This document shows, one piece after another, positions 41,004 through 51,670 of a stretch of DNA of 64,000 bases. The notes below the pieces were generated by a model. The model searched no databases. It saw nothing but the letters and a program-made list of their open reading frames with translations, and was not told the DNA's origin. The position numbers and the translations under genes are program-made. Numbering within the stretch: position 1 is the first letter of the stretch; each line of letters begins with the position of its first letter. The stretch is taken from positions 310,001 through 374,000 of the forward strand of contig JAZGUH010000618.1 of assembly GCA_037893225.1 (NCBI GenBank). Reading direction: 5' to 3'. The DNA is from Hippasteria phrygiana (lineage: Eukaryota; Echinodermata; Asteroidea; Valvatida; Goniasteridae).

Positions 41004-44000
41004 ATGGTAACCTGTCAGTCCGTGGATGCTTACCGGCGCTGGGTCGCAGTCCTCTGCCTACACGTCAACTGGTTGTTGTGGACGGGTTTCCTCTGGAGTC
41101 TTGGGGTGATGTTGCCCACACTCAAAGAGCAATTCGTGACCCAAACCTGGCTAATCGGATGGGTGGTAGCAATCATCAGTGCCGTCACAAGCTTAGTAGG
41201 TAGGAATTACCTTGCATTTAACTTGCTTCTATAGAATAAAAGCATGCAGGGGCGGATCGGGGGGGGGGGGGGGTTAGAACCGCCCCCCCCCCCCCCCCCC
41301 CCCCCTGCTCACTGCCATTTTTTTCTTTTTTTTTCTTGTAAGAGCCTACGCCTAAAATACCATAGCAAACCAGAAAAGAAAACCAAAACCATGTAAAGGT
41401 CCTATTTTGCGTGTAAGGGTAAGAACAAAACAAAGAGGTTAAATGGCAACCCCCCCCCCCAACCCGCTTGTAAAATTCTGTTTTGGGGTCAACTTTTTGG
41501 GCAAATGTACGAAAAACCAATTTAAACAATCCTGGATCCGCCCCTGGCGTGGAGAGATTTGACTGGATACGCCAATCAAAGAGGGATAGGAAGGTACAAA
41601 GCATCTCAGGAAGCAACCATCCATTCTTGTTCAGAATTGTAAAAACGCGGACACAACCTTGCAATTTTAACACCTTTTTCATGAAGGTTCTGTGCAAAAC
41701 AGGAAATAGAACTTGTATTGGCCATAACTTACAGTGCACGGTGTAAGGTTACTTATACATGCTTATAAGCCTATGATTAATGCTTTACAACGCAGGCCCT
41801 CTTGCTGGACCTCTCGAGGTTGTGTTTGGTGCCCGCGCTATCATCACGGCGAGTGGTTTCATGCTGGGGGCATCTTTGATCATTGCTTCTCGCACGACGA
41901 GTGTCTTCACGCTGTTAGTCACTTTGTCCTTACTCGCAGGTAAACGTTTACTTTACCAAATCCATTTTTAATGGCAAGTTTAAAGTATTTTCATTTCTAG
42001 ACTAGTTCCTGGTCCCTCCATCGCCTCCTTCCGCAAGGGGAAACCGATGTGGAGCGTGCAAATTGACGTCAAAATCCAAAGCGATTTGGCCAGAACGCGT
42101 TACTTCCGGGCGCAGCGTAAAGAACTTGTAACGTGTACAGCGTCCTTTTTTATGACAATATTGTTTTCTGACTGGACTGTATAAAGGAAACATAATAACC
42201 AGAAAAGTAAGCTTAACTTGCGATTTACCTATCATTCACATTGGCACAAGGTGAAGACAGAGTAAAGAGTCCGTCGCTAGACCAGTCGGCGTTTGGTACC
42301 TAGACGTTCACATGAAAAGTGATATAAACTGTGATCTTGAAATCGTGAGACTTCAGTAAGTAATTCTGTCTAAAGTCAGCTTCCCGCCAGATATACTTGT
42401 AAATGAAGGTTTGCATTATTGATGTAGGCCTACTCACAATGCATTACATTGCTCTCGCCCTTTACAAAACGTGTCAAAATACATCTGCAGTCAAATAATA
42501 ATTATCGACGTTCAAATCCATTTTACGCAATCGAGGGCCAATCAAAAGTCACATATCCGCAGTAACTACTGGTACCGTTCCTTTGGGGGAGGGGGGGGGG
42601 GGGGGGTGATCAGTCTCTTATCCAAGTTGAAAGATACATGTGCTATGATCTTGTCTTGAATTCGAAAGAACCACTGGTCCAACATTCTGAAGATGGGCTG
42701 CTATTATTAATTTGTTTGTTTTGTTTTGTTTTGATTTCCCCCATCCTCTCTGCCTACAGGGCCTGGTATCAGTTTCAGCAATATTCTGCCCAGGGCTTTA
42801 ACGGGACGTTACTTCACGACGAACTATGCCACGGCTAATGCTATCGGGACCTCTGGTGGCTCACTGGGTATGATACTCATCTCACCCTTTGCCCAGCTTT
42901 TGCTGGATACCTATGGCTGGAGAGGAGGTATGCTTCTCCTTGGAGGGTTCAGCCTACATCTTGGTGTCTGTGGTGCCCTGCTCAGGCAACCACCACCAAC
43001 GGAGGCAGAGGCAGCTGCCAAATACGAGCCACTTACTTCATCAGAAGAAAACCGTCAACAGGGCAACGAGGACAAGATATCTCTGGTTCGCACCATCAAA
43101 GACGCTATCAGGAAGCACATGAAACATTTCGGAATCGGGATTTGTCTCCAGGCGACATTTTGGATTACGTCATTCGTGTTTGCGTGCACGTACGTCGTGT
43201 TCAATCTTTGGGTGATATATTTCATGGCTTATGCCGAAGCTAAGGGCTTCTCTGCGTATGAAGCGGTGACGTTTATCACTGTCGGAGGGGTTGGGAACTT
43301 GGTGTTTAAGATTGTTTTCGGGGTTATCGTGGACCGGGGATTGATGAGGTTGCGACTGACTCTGTTGATGGCGATCGTGTCCGGTTCTACGGCTCTGGTG
43401 GTTCTCCCCTGGATGAACTCCTATTGGCCGATGATGGCCAATACCTTCATTTACTGCGGTGTATCTGGGGTGGTCTTCTCTATGGTTGACATCTACACTA
43501 GGGAGCTCCTTGGGGTAGATGCGCTGGTCTGTGCATTCAGTTGGATGGATCTGGTTGGAGCGATTTTCCATTTCTCTTTGGGATTCTTTCCAGGTAAGGT
43601 TGGTGATCGCTTCAGCAAAATAATCCATGGCAAACGCTCAACAAACTTGTTTGGCGTCAACAGCATTAGTATAGAACCAAGAACCAAATGTCCTGATCAA
43701 CTTGTTTTCACACATGTAACCATGTCTTGCAACAACACTTTATCTATTAATTTAGAGTAGAAAGTGCGTGGTGGTTTTATTTTCTTTTAAAATCTTTCCA
43801 ATTTCCAAAAGAGCGCTTACCCCTAGCACAACGTAGCATAACAATCACATGGCATGGTCTAATTAAATGATGACAAATTAATAATGTTAATATTGAAATC
43901 AACGCGTTCTTTTGCTTGAACATGGTTAAAATCATTCTTCTATATCCGGTTTTCGTTTCAATATTATAAAGTTTTGACTCCTCTTTCAGGATGGATATAT

Positions 44001-44120
44001 GACCAGACTGGATCCTTTGACCTGGCCTTTGTTATTATGGGATGTAACCTGGCTCTGTCGTCGGTGTCGCTGTTTGCGGAATGGTGGTTGGATCGACGGA
44101 ACACTGATGAAGTTGTTTGA
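41004..44120 (+). CDS. SLC16/monocarboxylate-transporter-like gene, four exons, 434 residues
   Basis: Exons are 41004-41199, 41796-41939, 42760-43593 and 43990-44120. All introns are GT-AG, and the summed length (1305 bases) is in frame to TGA 44118-44120. The product is a 12-segment major-facilitator protein of the plasma membrane. Exon 1 gives MVTCQSVDAYRRW and two membrane segments. Exon 2 holds GPLAGPLEVVFGARA. Exon 3 carries the SLC16 signature region GRYFTTNYATANAIGTSGG (residues about 129-147), YGWRGGMLLLGG, a charged central loop (about 190-225) and segments 7-11. Exon 4 gives GWIYDQTGSFDLAFVIMG and a short tail. The usual DGGWGW motif at segment 1 is replaced by VDAYRRW, so proton-coupled monocarboxylate transport should not be assumed. 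The ATG is the first with SLC16-like sequence after it; upstream codons in the frame look non-coding. Confidence 0.9.
41247..41546. mobile_element. hAT-like MITE with G and C runs, copy 2, in intron 1 of the transporter
   Basis: The ends are CAGGGGCGGATCGG and CTGGATCCGCCCCTG. The flanks GCATG (41242-41246) and GCGTG (41547-41551) suggest a 5-bp target duplication with one change. G and C runs sit just inside the left end, as in the copy at 15926-16138. Confidence 0.72.
42581..42607. repeat. G-run in intron 2 of the transporter
   Basis: GGGGGAGGGGGG and further G lie at about 42584-42606. The rest of intron 2 (41940-42759) shows no other recognised feature. Confidence 0.6.
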
Positions 44121-44290
44121 AATCGAGCGAGGCGTCTGGAACAAACGTGAAACAGTCATTCTCCATTCTTTACGGAACTTTAAAGCCTACTCGGCCACGA
44201 TTCCGTCAAAAATTTGATATGAACAGTCCAATTGTGCTGTCTATTTAGAATCTCAATAGTTCATAAGAAATGTTCAATTTCGTACCTTCG

Positions 44291-44608
44291 CAGTGGCGTA
44301 AATCCCTGCCCAAATGTTTGGGGGGTTGGGGGGGGAGGGGAGGGGGGGGGGGGAGGGGGGGAGGGGCTGAGCTACTTCAAGTAGGAACGCGAAGACGCTG
44401 TTCAAAACAAATATAGGCCTTCCTCACAAGCAACTATATGCATATATTAGTGCATTTCTAAATATACGTTTTGGCGTTGTCATTTTAAAAGAAGCTAACT
44501 TTTCGCAGCAGTGAAATTTCTGGAGGGGATGGATCAATGATCCAGGATCATCCCCCTAGGTCAAAAAAGTGGGGGATATATACCCCCCTCCCGGGATTTA
44601 CGCCGGCG
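44291..44608. mobile_element. hAT-type MITE with G-rich interior
   Basis: The left end CAGTGGCGTAAATCCCTG is matched by the right end CCGGGATTTACGCCGGCG. The 8-bp flanks TACCTTCG (44283-44290) and AACCTTCG (44609-44616) form a target duplication with one change, as expected for hAT. A long G-rich block lies just inside the left end. Confidence 0.8.
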
Positions 44609-44616
44609 AACCTTCG

Positions 44617-47419
44617 CATTAAATAGCACTATTTGCACGGTAGAAGCCTCCACTTAAAAAGTAGAGAGTCCATAATACATACGTTACATGTATATCGTTA
44701 AGGGGTTTTATTCCAAATCGTCAACCCCCCCCCCCCCCCTCCAAAAATATAATGACCAAGGCATAAACAATCTCTTTGTTTCAGTAAATTTAATTATCGT
44801 CCAATTGGACCAATGCCAATATGTCGGAGACGACCTCTTTTTTGGTTTCAACGCAGATAAGTTATTGACCAGATGGAGATGTGGCCGGAGAATCCAGCCA
44901 ACATGACTGCGGTACTTTTTATGACTACGGCCATAGTGTCAGCATTTTTTGTGTCCACGTCCACCACGTAGGAAGTACTTTCTGATTGGTCACTCTCCAT
45001 ACCAAGCTAAATTATTTGCCTAGATTCATAATTTTTACCAATAAGATTGCTAAAGCGAAATGGGCGGAGTGCGTGGTCAATGGAATATTACCGTATTCCC
45101 TAGATCGCCGGCTTCTCTTTATAAGCGATTTCCGACCTCCGTGAGAAGGCTGTCCAGACTGAGTGCCCGCTTGCACTGTAGTCCAGTAGGAATTGACGAG
45201 GACCCTGACATTTTGGTTAACAGGCAAATTTTAGTGGCAATGTATTTATTGGGACTCTAGCTACCTCAAATACAAATTCTTCCAAAATCAACTCTAGGGA
45301 AATATGTTAATTAATTGGAAAACAAAAGGAATGCACAATTTATATTGAAAGGAATGTATTTCCTACACCTAAGCTAAATCATACCCTTTGAAAGATTGGG
45401 AAAAGGTCCTTGCAAATGTTCAACTTAAATTTATACAAAATGGCAAATGCGAAAACTTAATGACGTTCATGGCCAAAATTGTCATAAGAATAGAGTATTT
45501 TAAGGACGTCGTCGTCGTCGTCATCGTATATAATCATTGTCGTCATCATTAAAGTACCAAACGGCTTCTGCCCTCAAAATTCTTCAAGATTTTCGGGAAG
45601 AGATGGCCCTAATAGATATTGAAAAATGTATTTAAATTACTCATCCTAATACATTAGAGTGGTGCAATCGGTGCGGGGGTATTGTGACACGCCCCCTGTG
45701 CCATTGAGGACCTTTCCCCCTCCACCACTTGTGCTCCACATCCTACCCCCATCCCCATTAGAACTTTGGGTGAAAGAAATACGTTTGTTATTGTTAAAAC
45801 TCATTAACTGCTTCCACAGCAGCAAAGAATCGTGCTAAAATTTATGGAATTTTTAGCCGTATTGAGGATAATTTGGTATTTTGTTTACAGCAATGTAAGC
45901 TTAAAAAACTAAGGAAAAATTTTGTCGGCAAGTTATTTTATCTGGCAGCAAAATAATATCAATCCGGTTAAAACATCAGTTCGGTTAAAATATGGCAATA
46001 ACTGAGTCTGTGATCGTTTTAAAAAAGTAACAACTTGACGACATCGGTTTAACGTGACATGCTTTATTGCCCATATTGGATTCTGACCCGCTAATGATGA
46101 GCCTGTATTGGCTAATCATTGTTCCAATTTGGGCATCAGTAATTGGGTAATAGCACATTCGCATGTAGAAATCGGCATTTTTAAGAGCTTAAAAAATTCC
46201 CCAAGTAAAAAATTGGTCGAATTTTGTGTGTGCGTTCAGGGCAACCATATAAAGGTTTCCGAGTAGAAATTCGGTTGTTAATGATGATGTTGTTTGCTGA
46301 GAGAAGTCTGCGTGATTTGTTTAGTTTTATGTAGATTGCGTATTGTAAAATAATACTTCTGCCATGAAATAACAAGAAAGTGACTTTTGAGAGCTATTTT
46401 TATCAAGTCCCCTCTAGCGCAGCATAGCCTGCTGGTGCTATTTGTCTAAAAGTCGTCGCTGCGGGCAGAAAACAATTCTGACGTCATAGGACGGACTCCC
46501 CTTTGTGTCTATAGCACTCGGAACAATTGTGCTCTGCTAATACAGGTAAGCCTATTTTTACTTTTTTTATTATGTTACCATTTGACCTGTGTGCAGGATA
46601 TACTTGTAGTTTTAATTATGTTGACTTGAGGCAATCTCATGGGTAGAACAACCCTAAGATGAGCTAGAAGTATTTTGTCTGCCAAACCCTTTACTGCTAA
46701 AATGTGTATTTACTTGAACTATATTACTGATATTTGGTTGATTCCCACCCGATGTCAATTTCACTGTTGAAGTTTGTATTGCATTGATTACATTGATTGT
46801 TCGATAGTATTGCTAGAGCCGTTGTAACTCTTCCTATTTTCACCCTTCACTCGGTCACTATATTTTCGGACCCGTGCATAAAGTTCCCTTGGTTGTTGGC
46901 CGATTACGTTCGAATATTCTTGTTGCACTTATTATTTTTCTATGGTGTCCCGTGAATTTATCCACTTGCCGTTGTTCACGAGACCGTGTATCAGTCAAAA
47001 GCTCTTGTGCCAAACCATGCAAAACGATTTCCAATCATCAATGGCGGAAATTCTTCTCAACTTGTCAACCTTCCAATGATTTTGTTGTACACGTGATATA
47101 TTAATGAGTGCTTCCCAAAGAAATGGTCCAACTTTGCACAACACATTCATGGAAAGTGCAGGGACGGATTTGTATCGTCGAAGGAATCACAAGACGGTGG
47201 AGACTAGACATAGGCCTATTGAGTCGTATGAATGAAAAAATAATCTTTCCTTCACGTTTTGCAGCTTTTACTACCACAGGCCCATATCCTGCCCCGAGAC
47301 TGGGGAGTTTCGTCAAACACCAAAGTTAAACTTTTGGTAGCCTAAACACGTATACCACGAAGTGCTCAAAGCGTCGGTCGCCGGGATTGCTTGTTTAAGA
47401 TTGAACAAAAAGCTTGTGT
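44617..47419. other. Non-coding interval after the transporter gene
   Basis: It holds a C14 run (about 44725-44739) and a GTC microsatellite (about 45507-45530). A TGACGTCA-type sequence near 46481 is followed by a possible short 5' exon ending TACAG/GTAAGCC at about 46544; this is too weak to call. No ORF with a recognisable domain is present. Confidence 0.4.
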
Positions 47420-47694
47420 TTACAACTCGAAGGCCAGATATTTTTCTGAATGATTTCGAAGGGCACCGGGAATAAACATGTTGCAGGTCATGGCCGCCTG
47501 GTAGTATAGGATCCCGAACTCATTGGTCATGGTCTGATGAGGCTGATCTATCGACAGGTGTAAAACGCCGTAGTGGTTGTACTGCCATGGACATGCATGG
47601 ATGGTGGTCCGTGCAGCCACTTTAGGTTGCATTCCTAAATCCATCGGAATGGTATCGTTACAAACAATGTGTTCGCTGAGTTCCTTTGACTCCG
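47420..47694 (-). CDS. Candidate 3' terminal exon of an unknown gene
   Basis: On the minus strand an acceptor-like AACAATCAG/CGGAG opens a frame of about 91 codons to the TAA at 47422-47420. It has ordinary protein composition (QPKVAARTTIHACPWQYNHY, IDQPHQTMTNEFGILYYQ). I do not recognise the family. No upstream exon was found before the poly-C at about 47830. It may be a real exon, a pseudogene fragment or chance. Confidence 0.3.
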
Positions 47695-48604
47695 CTGATT
47701 GTTTTGGGCTTGTTCAATCCTCCAGTTGAGGGCCGTCTATAATAAGTACGTACGCACGAAATGCCGGCTTTGTTTACCCCCACTTCCCCCTGTACGCATG
47801 GCATACGCAGTGGCTGTGGCTCTGGCTCCACCCCCCCCCCCCCTATACGCATACGCATTCCATTCTCTTTTTGACTTCTCAGACTACATGTACCTTATTC
47901 TAGCATCATCAAACGTCACAGTACACCTGCTGTATAGTAGTATGATTCGCATGTCGCGTCCAAAGACTGAATAAATCACAAAATGTTGACAGAAAAAAAA
48001 ATTGCAAACAATTTTATTATTAGGCCTAACGGACCTGGAAATGATTGAACAGTGATATATTTTGAACCAAAAACAGCAGTCAAAATGATGACATGAACCC
48101 AAAAAGGGAGATACCCTGGTACACTATTTTTTGCATACCGGTAGTTTGCTCTTGACGTCAGTCTCATAAGTGGTTTATTGAGATAGTGAATAACGCTTTT
48201 CACGAAAATATGTTTGAACACGAGGCAGTTGATATACAAATGGGAATTTCCACATAACTGGGTCAATTGATAGCAAATTTTGGATTTGAGGGGGGGGGGG
48301 GGGGGGGGGCACTGGAGGGTACAGCAAAGCAAGATATTTTGTTTAGTTGTTTCCTGACGTACATTACCGAGGCCCTAATGATCATGTGTACAAACAATAT
48401 ACTTTCTCTGTATACTTCGGAAATTACAGGGGTCGCCGTAAATAATTACGTATGTAACAAAGAATGAATTTTTACTACAAATTGACAGGACACTAATTAT
48501 CATGTGCATGAATCTACCCAAATGTCATCTCATTCATATTAATAACCAATTTAGGAGTGCTAACAGCCACAATAAATACAATTTTGTTGGTCTTTAAGAC
48601 ACTT
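47695..48604. other. Non-coding interval with C and G runs
   Basis: A C13 run lies at about 47830-47843 and a G-rich run at about 48290-48309. No gene was seen. Confidence 0.45.
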
Positions 48605-48665
48605 AGGTAACGTACGTAACGTGGACAGAAATGTTGTGACACATTTCTGTCCACGTTACGTACGT
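48605..48665. repeat. Hairpin with ACGTACGTAACGTGGACAG arms
   Basis: GTACGTAACGTGGACAGAAA on the left and TTTCTGTCCACGTTACGTAC on the right pair perfectly around a loop of about 12 bases. A related half-site, TTTCTGTCCATGTTACGTAC, lies at about 48823-48842. Confidence 0.8.
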
Positions 48666-48897
48666 AATATTCTGTACATAATAACCTGTAACATCTGAAA
48701 TATACAGTATAGATTGTCTTGGTTTTTACAGGTAACAATGCTGTAGGGATAAGAATGAAAAGGCACAATATTTGATAAAGACATTTATTGTAATTATAAC
48801 TTTCTATCAATATCAACAAACTTTCTGTCCATGTTACGTACGTAGCATTCTGAGCATACATATCTTGTAAAATTGAACAGGATAGGATGTGATCTGG

Positions 48898-49310
48898 AAT
48901 ATCAGACGTTATCTCTGCCGACATCAGTCCCAGATGTTCAGCACGATGTAACTGGTCAACGGCCAGGGCTTTCAATGGCACGACGACAATAACCAGCGCT
49001 TTCTCCTGTTTACATTCGGTTACTTCGTTTCGTTCAAGCATAGCTACGGTTCAGGAAATGGAGCAGCTTAAAAAATTATACTCTTGCCAAATCCCGTTGG
49101 TAAATTAACAAACAAATCATGGCCACGTACAAATTGATGAATGACACTGATCTGATGACTTTTTAGCTTTCCAAAGCCCATTTGTTGCTGTAAAATCCAT
49201 CGCTTTGTCCACGCGATCAGACATTTCTTCCAACAAACTACGAATGGCTTGGCACTGCGCTGCACCAGGAAGGAAAGCTGCACGTACACACGTACGGATA
49301 CCCCAACCAT
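48898..49310 (-). pseudogene. RecQ-like helicase fragment, motifs 0, I and Ia
   Basis: On the minus strand: LKSHQISVIHQFVRGHDLF, then NLPTGFGKSIIF (Walker A, about 49070-49105), an in-frame TAA, and, in another frame, VIVVVPLKALAVDQL with HLGLMSAEITSD (about 48905-48990). The order and wording match the first half of a RecQ-family helicase domain. Helicases of this kind unwind DNA in repair and also occur as repeated copies in invertebrate genomes. Stops and frame change show it is dead. Confidence 0.7.
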
Positions 49311-50652
49311 GAGGCTCCTACCATGTACCAGAGATTTTTTCCCTTTTTTTCCTAAAACTGGGACAGATTCGACTGATCATTGCTTGGTGTACACAAGGTG
49401 AGGATGTAAAGTAAGCAACAGACAGATTTTTGCAGCAGTTTTTGTGTGCACAGTGTAAACACAGTGCATGAAAATTGTGTTTTTCTTGCTGTAGTAGCCT
49501 ATGCGAACATTTTCTTTCTATGGGGCTCTGGTACTGGTAGGAGCCCCATATAGTTCTACGGGTAACGTACGGACACGTACACCCGACGCGACGTGAGTAA
49601 AGAAACTAGACTAGTGAGTGTTTGCGATGATGCAATAATGCAGTACGTCACACGCGCATGCAAATACCACACAGTTACGCTCGCGATTTCGCGAGCAGAA
49701 CTTGCGAAATAACCAAGACGGTCTTAGCGATTTGGCCGTGGCGCGTGTGTGTAGCGAGAGGCCGTGCCGGCCGCGTTTATAATGGTTCCCGGTCCCTACA
49801 TTGTCCTTCGGATTTCAAAAGTAGGGACCGGTAGCGGGTAATAAATTTCGGAGGATTTCCTCCGGTTTCATGCAAATGATGCAGGTCAGGGATCATACCC
49901 ACAATGCAACTTGGCCATGTTAGAGTAGAGTACGGCCGGCCAATATTTGTGGTGATGATACGTACGTCAGTGTATATTACGAATATTCGTTTAGATTTTC
50001 GCTCAGGTCTAAAAGAAAAAGGTATATTTTCGCAACCATCAACAAGGAGAGAGGCACTGCTTTTCATATTTGAAACCTATGCTGTTGAAATGCTTGAAAT
50101 GTTGCCTTCGCGGAGGAGACACGATCATGATCATGACGATGGCGATTTTGCCTACAAAAACAAGAAGACTGTGAAGTGTGATGCTGGATATACGATTACG
50201 AGAACGATGGACTTAGTATTTTATAGTAATATGGAGAAATAAGAATACTCAGTGAGACTGGACTGGAGTCTCATCGTGTAGTGGCCATGTATACTGAGAG
50301 CAGCAACAACCATTTGCAGCCCGCTTAATTCAATCATTGGAGAGCAGATTGAAAGGGTAAGACGGAAAGAATTTACTTTAATACCCCCACCAAAATCGGT
50401 CAAGAACAGCAAAATCTTGGAAAATAGCAAACCCTCCTTGATAACAACTTTCCAAATATTGTGGTACAACCTGCTGTCTCAAGATTTATTTCAGCAAAAT
50501 CTGTAATAAATGAGGAAGAAGTCAACATGTATGATTGTGAACACTTTGAGTGACTTTACATGGTGCCAAGAACTAACAAAAAACACAAACTTTCTTCCCC
50601 TAGGCCTATATTGCAATAAAATGTCCCAACAAAATTCTCAAAATTAAGAAAA
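49311..50652. other. Non-coding interval
   Basis: It contains a hairpin ATGGGGCTC..GAGCCCCAT at 49520-49549, an inverted repeat TCGCGATTTCGCGA near 49681-49694 and a segment (49703-49743) shared inverted with about 39021-39065. ORFs across 49777-50242 lack recognisable domains. Confidence 0.4.
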
Positions 50653-50827
50653 GGTTGTGCTAAGTGTTTATACAATTAGGCTATGAACACAAATGGAAGG
50701 TTTTTTTCCAAGATTTGCTGTTCCTTAACGATTTTGGTTGGGGGTATTAACCCTACAGTCCTGAATCCTCCAATTATCATGATTTTCCACACGCCCTAGG
50801 GTGTTAGGGTTAAAGTAAAATCTTTCC
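50653..50827 (+). repeat. Second copy of the AAGGTTGTGC repeat
   Basis: AAAGGTTGTGCTAAGTGTTT, CCAAGATTTGCTGTTCC and TTAAAGTAAAATCTTTCC parallel 39725-39862. The G25 run in the other copy is replaced here by a short TTGGGGGTATTAACCC stretch. Confidence 0.65.
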
Positions 50828-51230
50828 GATGTGACAAATTTCTTTCATATTAAAACTAGTCTGAATCATGTTAGTTATACAATAGAGAGTTCTATCTGAA
50901 CTGATTGTCCAACTAGTGCTTACTCATGTTTCAGGCATCCAGTGCCAGTATTTGTGCAAAAACAACCCTGACAAATTTTTGAAATCTGTTAACACTACCG
51001 ATTCACTTGTTGTCAAAGATGTGTTTGCACTTGCTCAGAAATAGATTTGCGTGATCAGGTGATCCTGTAGAAAAGACTTTACCTCCATTTTGATAGTAGT
51101 ACAGTTGACTGATATAGCACTGCGCCATCAGGCAATAATGTATATCCACTGATGGCACCCGACTTATGCTCAGTGAATGCAAACAGCAGTACTGCTATTA
51201 ATTTGCATACATTTTCTTTTTCTTTTCATG

Positions 51231-51670
51231 CAGATACGGTGCATGTGCCATTCAAGTCAGTGACAAAAGGTGCCTAACTATTGCAGATGAGCAACAGGAC
51301 ACCAGAGTGAAAGTGTTACGGATGGAAGATTTTTTGACATTAATGGGCATCTTGAACATTTATTGGAGAAACATGTGTGTGATGTTTTCGTCACAAAGCC
51401 CTATTAGAACAGTGTGACTCGTGTTGTGATTGATGAAGCCCACAGTGTCCTTCATTAGGGGCAGACTTTAGACAAGATTTTAGAAAGTATCTAAACTGCA
51501 GTCACTGTTTCCAGGAGCATTTTTTCTTGCTGTCACTGCAACTGCCAAGTCTACAAAGAAGGAAGGACATTTGTACAATGATTGGAATGAAGTCCACAAG
51601 TTTCATAACATCCAGCATTGACAGGACAAATATTAAGTTCAGAATCGAAAAGAGACCTCCAAAGCTTCAT
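51231..51670 (+). pseudogene. RecQ-like helicase fragment, motifs II and III
   Basis: On the plus strand, RVVIDEAHSVLH (DEAH box, about 51420-51455) is followed in other frames by ALTATA-like debris, then RRKDICTMIGMKS and IDRTNIKFRIEKRPPK (about 51615-51662), the RecQ sequence after motif III. Several stops and frame changes are present. It continues the domain begun on the opposite strand at 48898-49310. Confidence 0.7.

Noticed and set aside
46480..46550. First exon with promoter of a plus-strand gene
   Set aside because: A TGACGTCA-type site and a GTAAG donor are present, but no downstream exon could be found.
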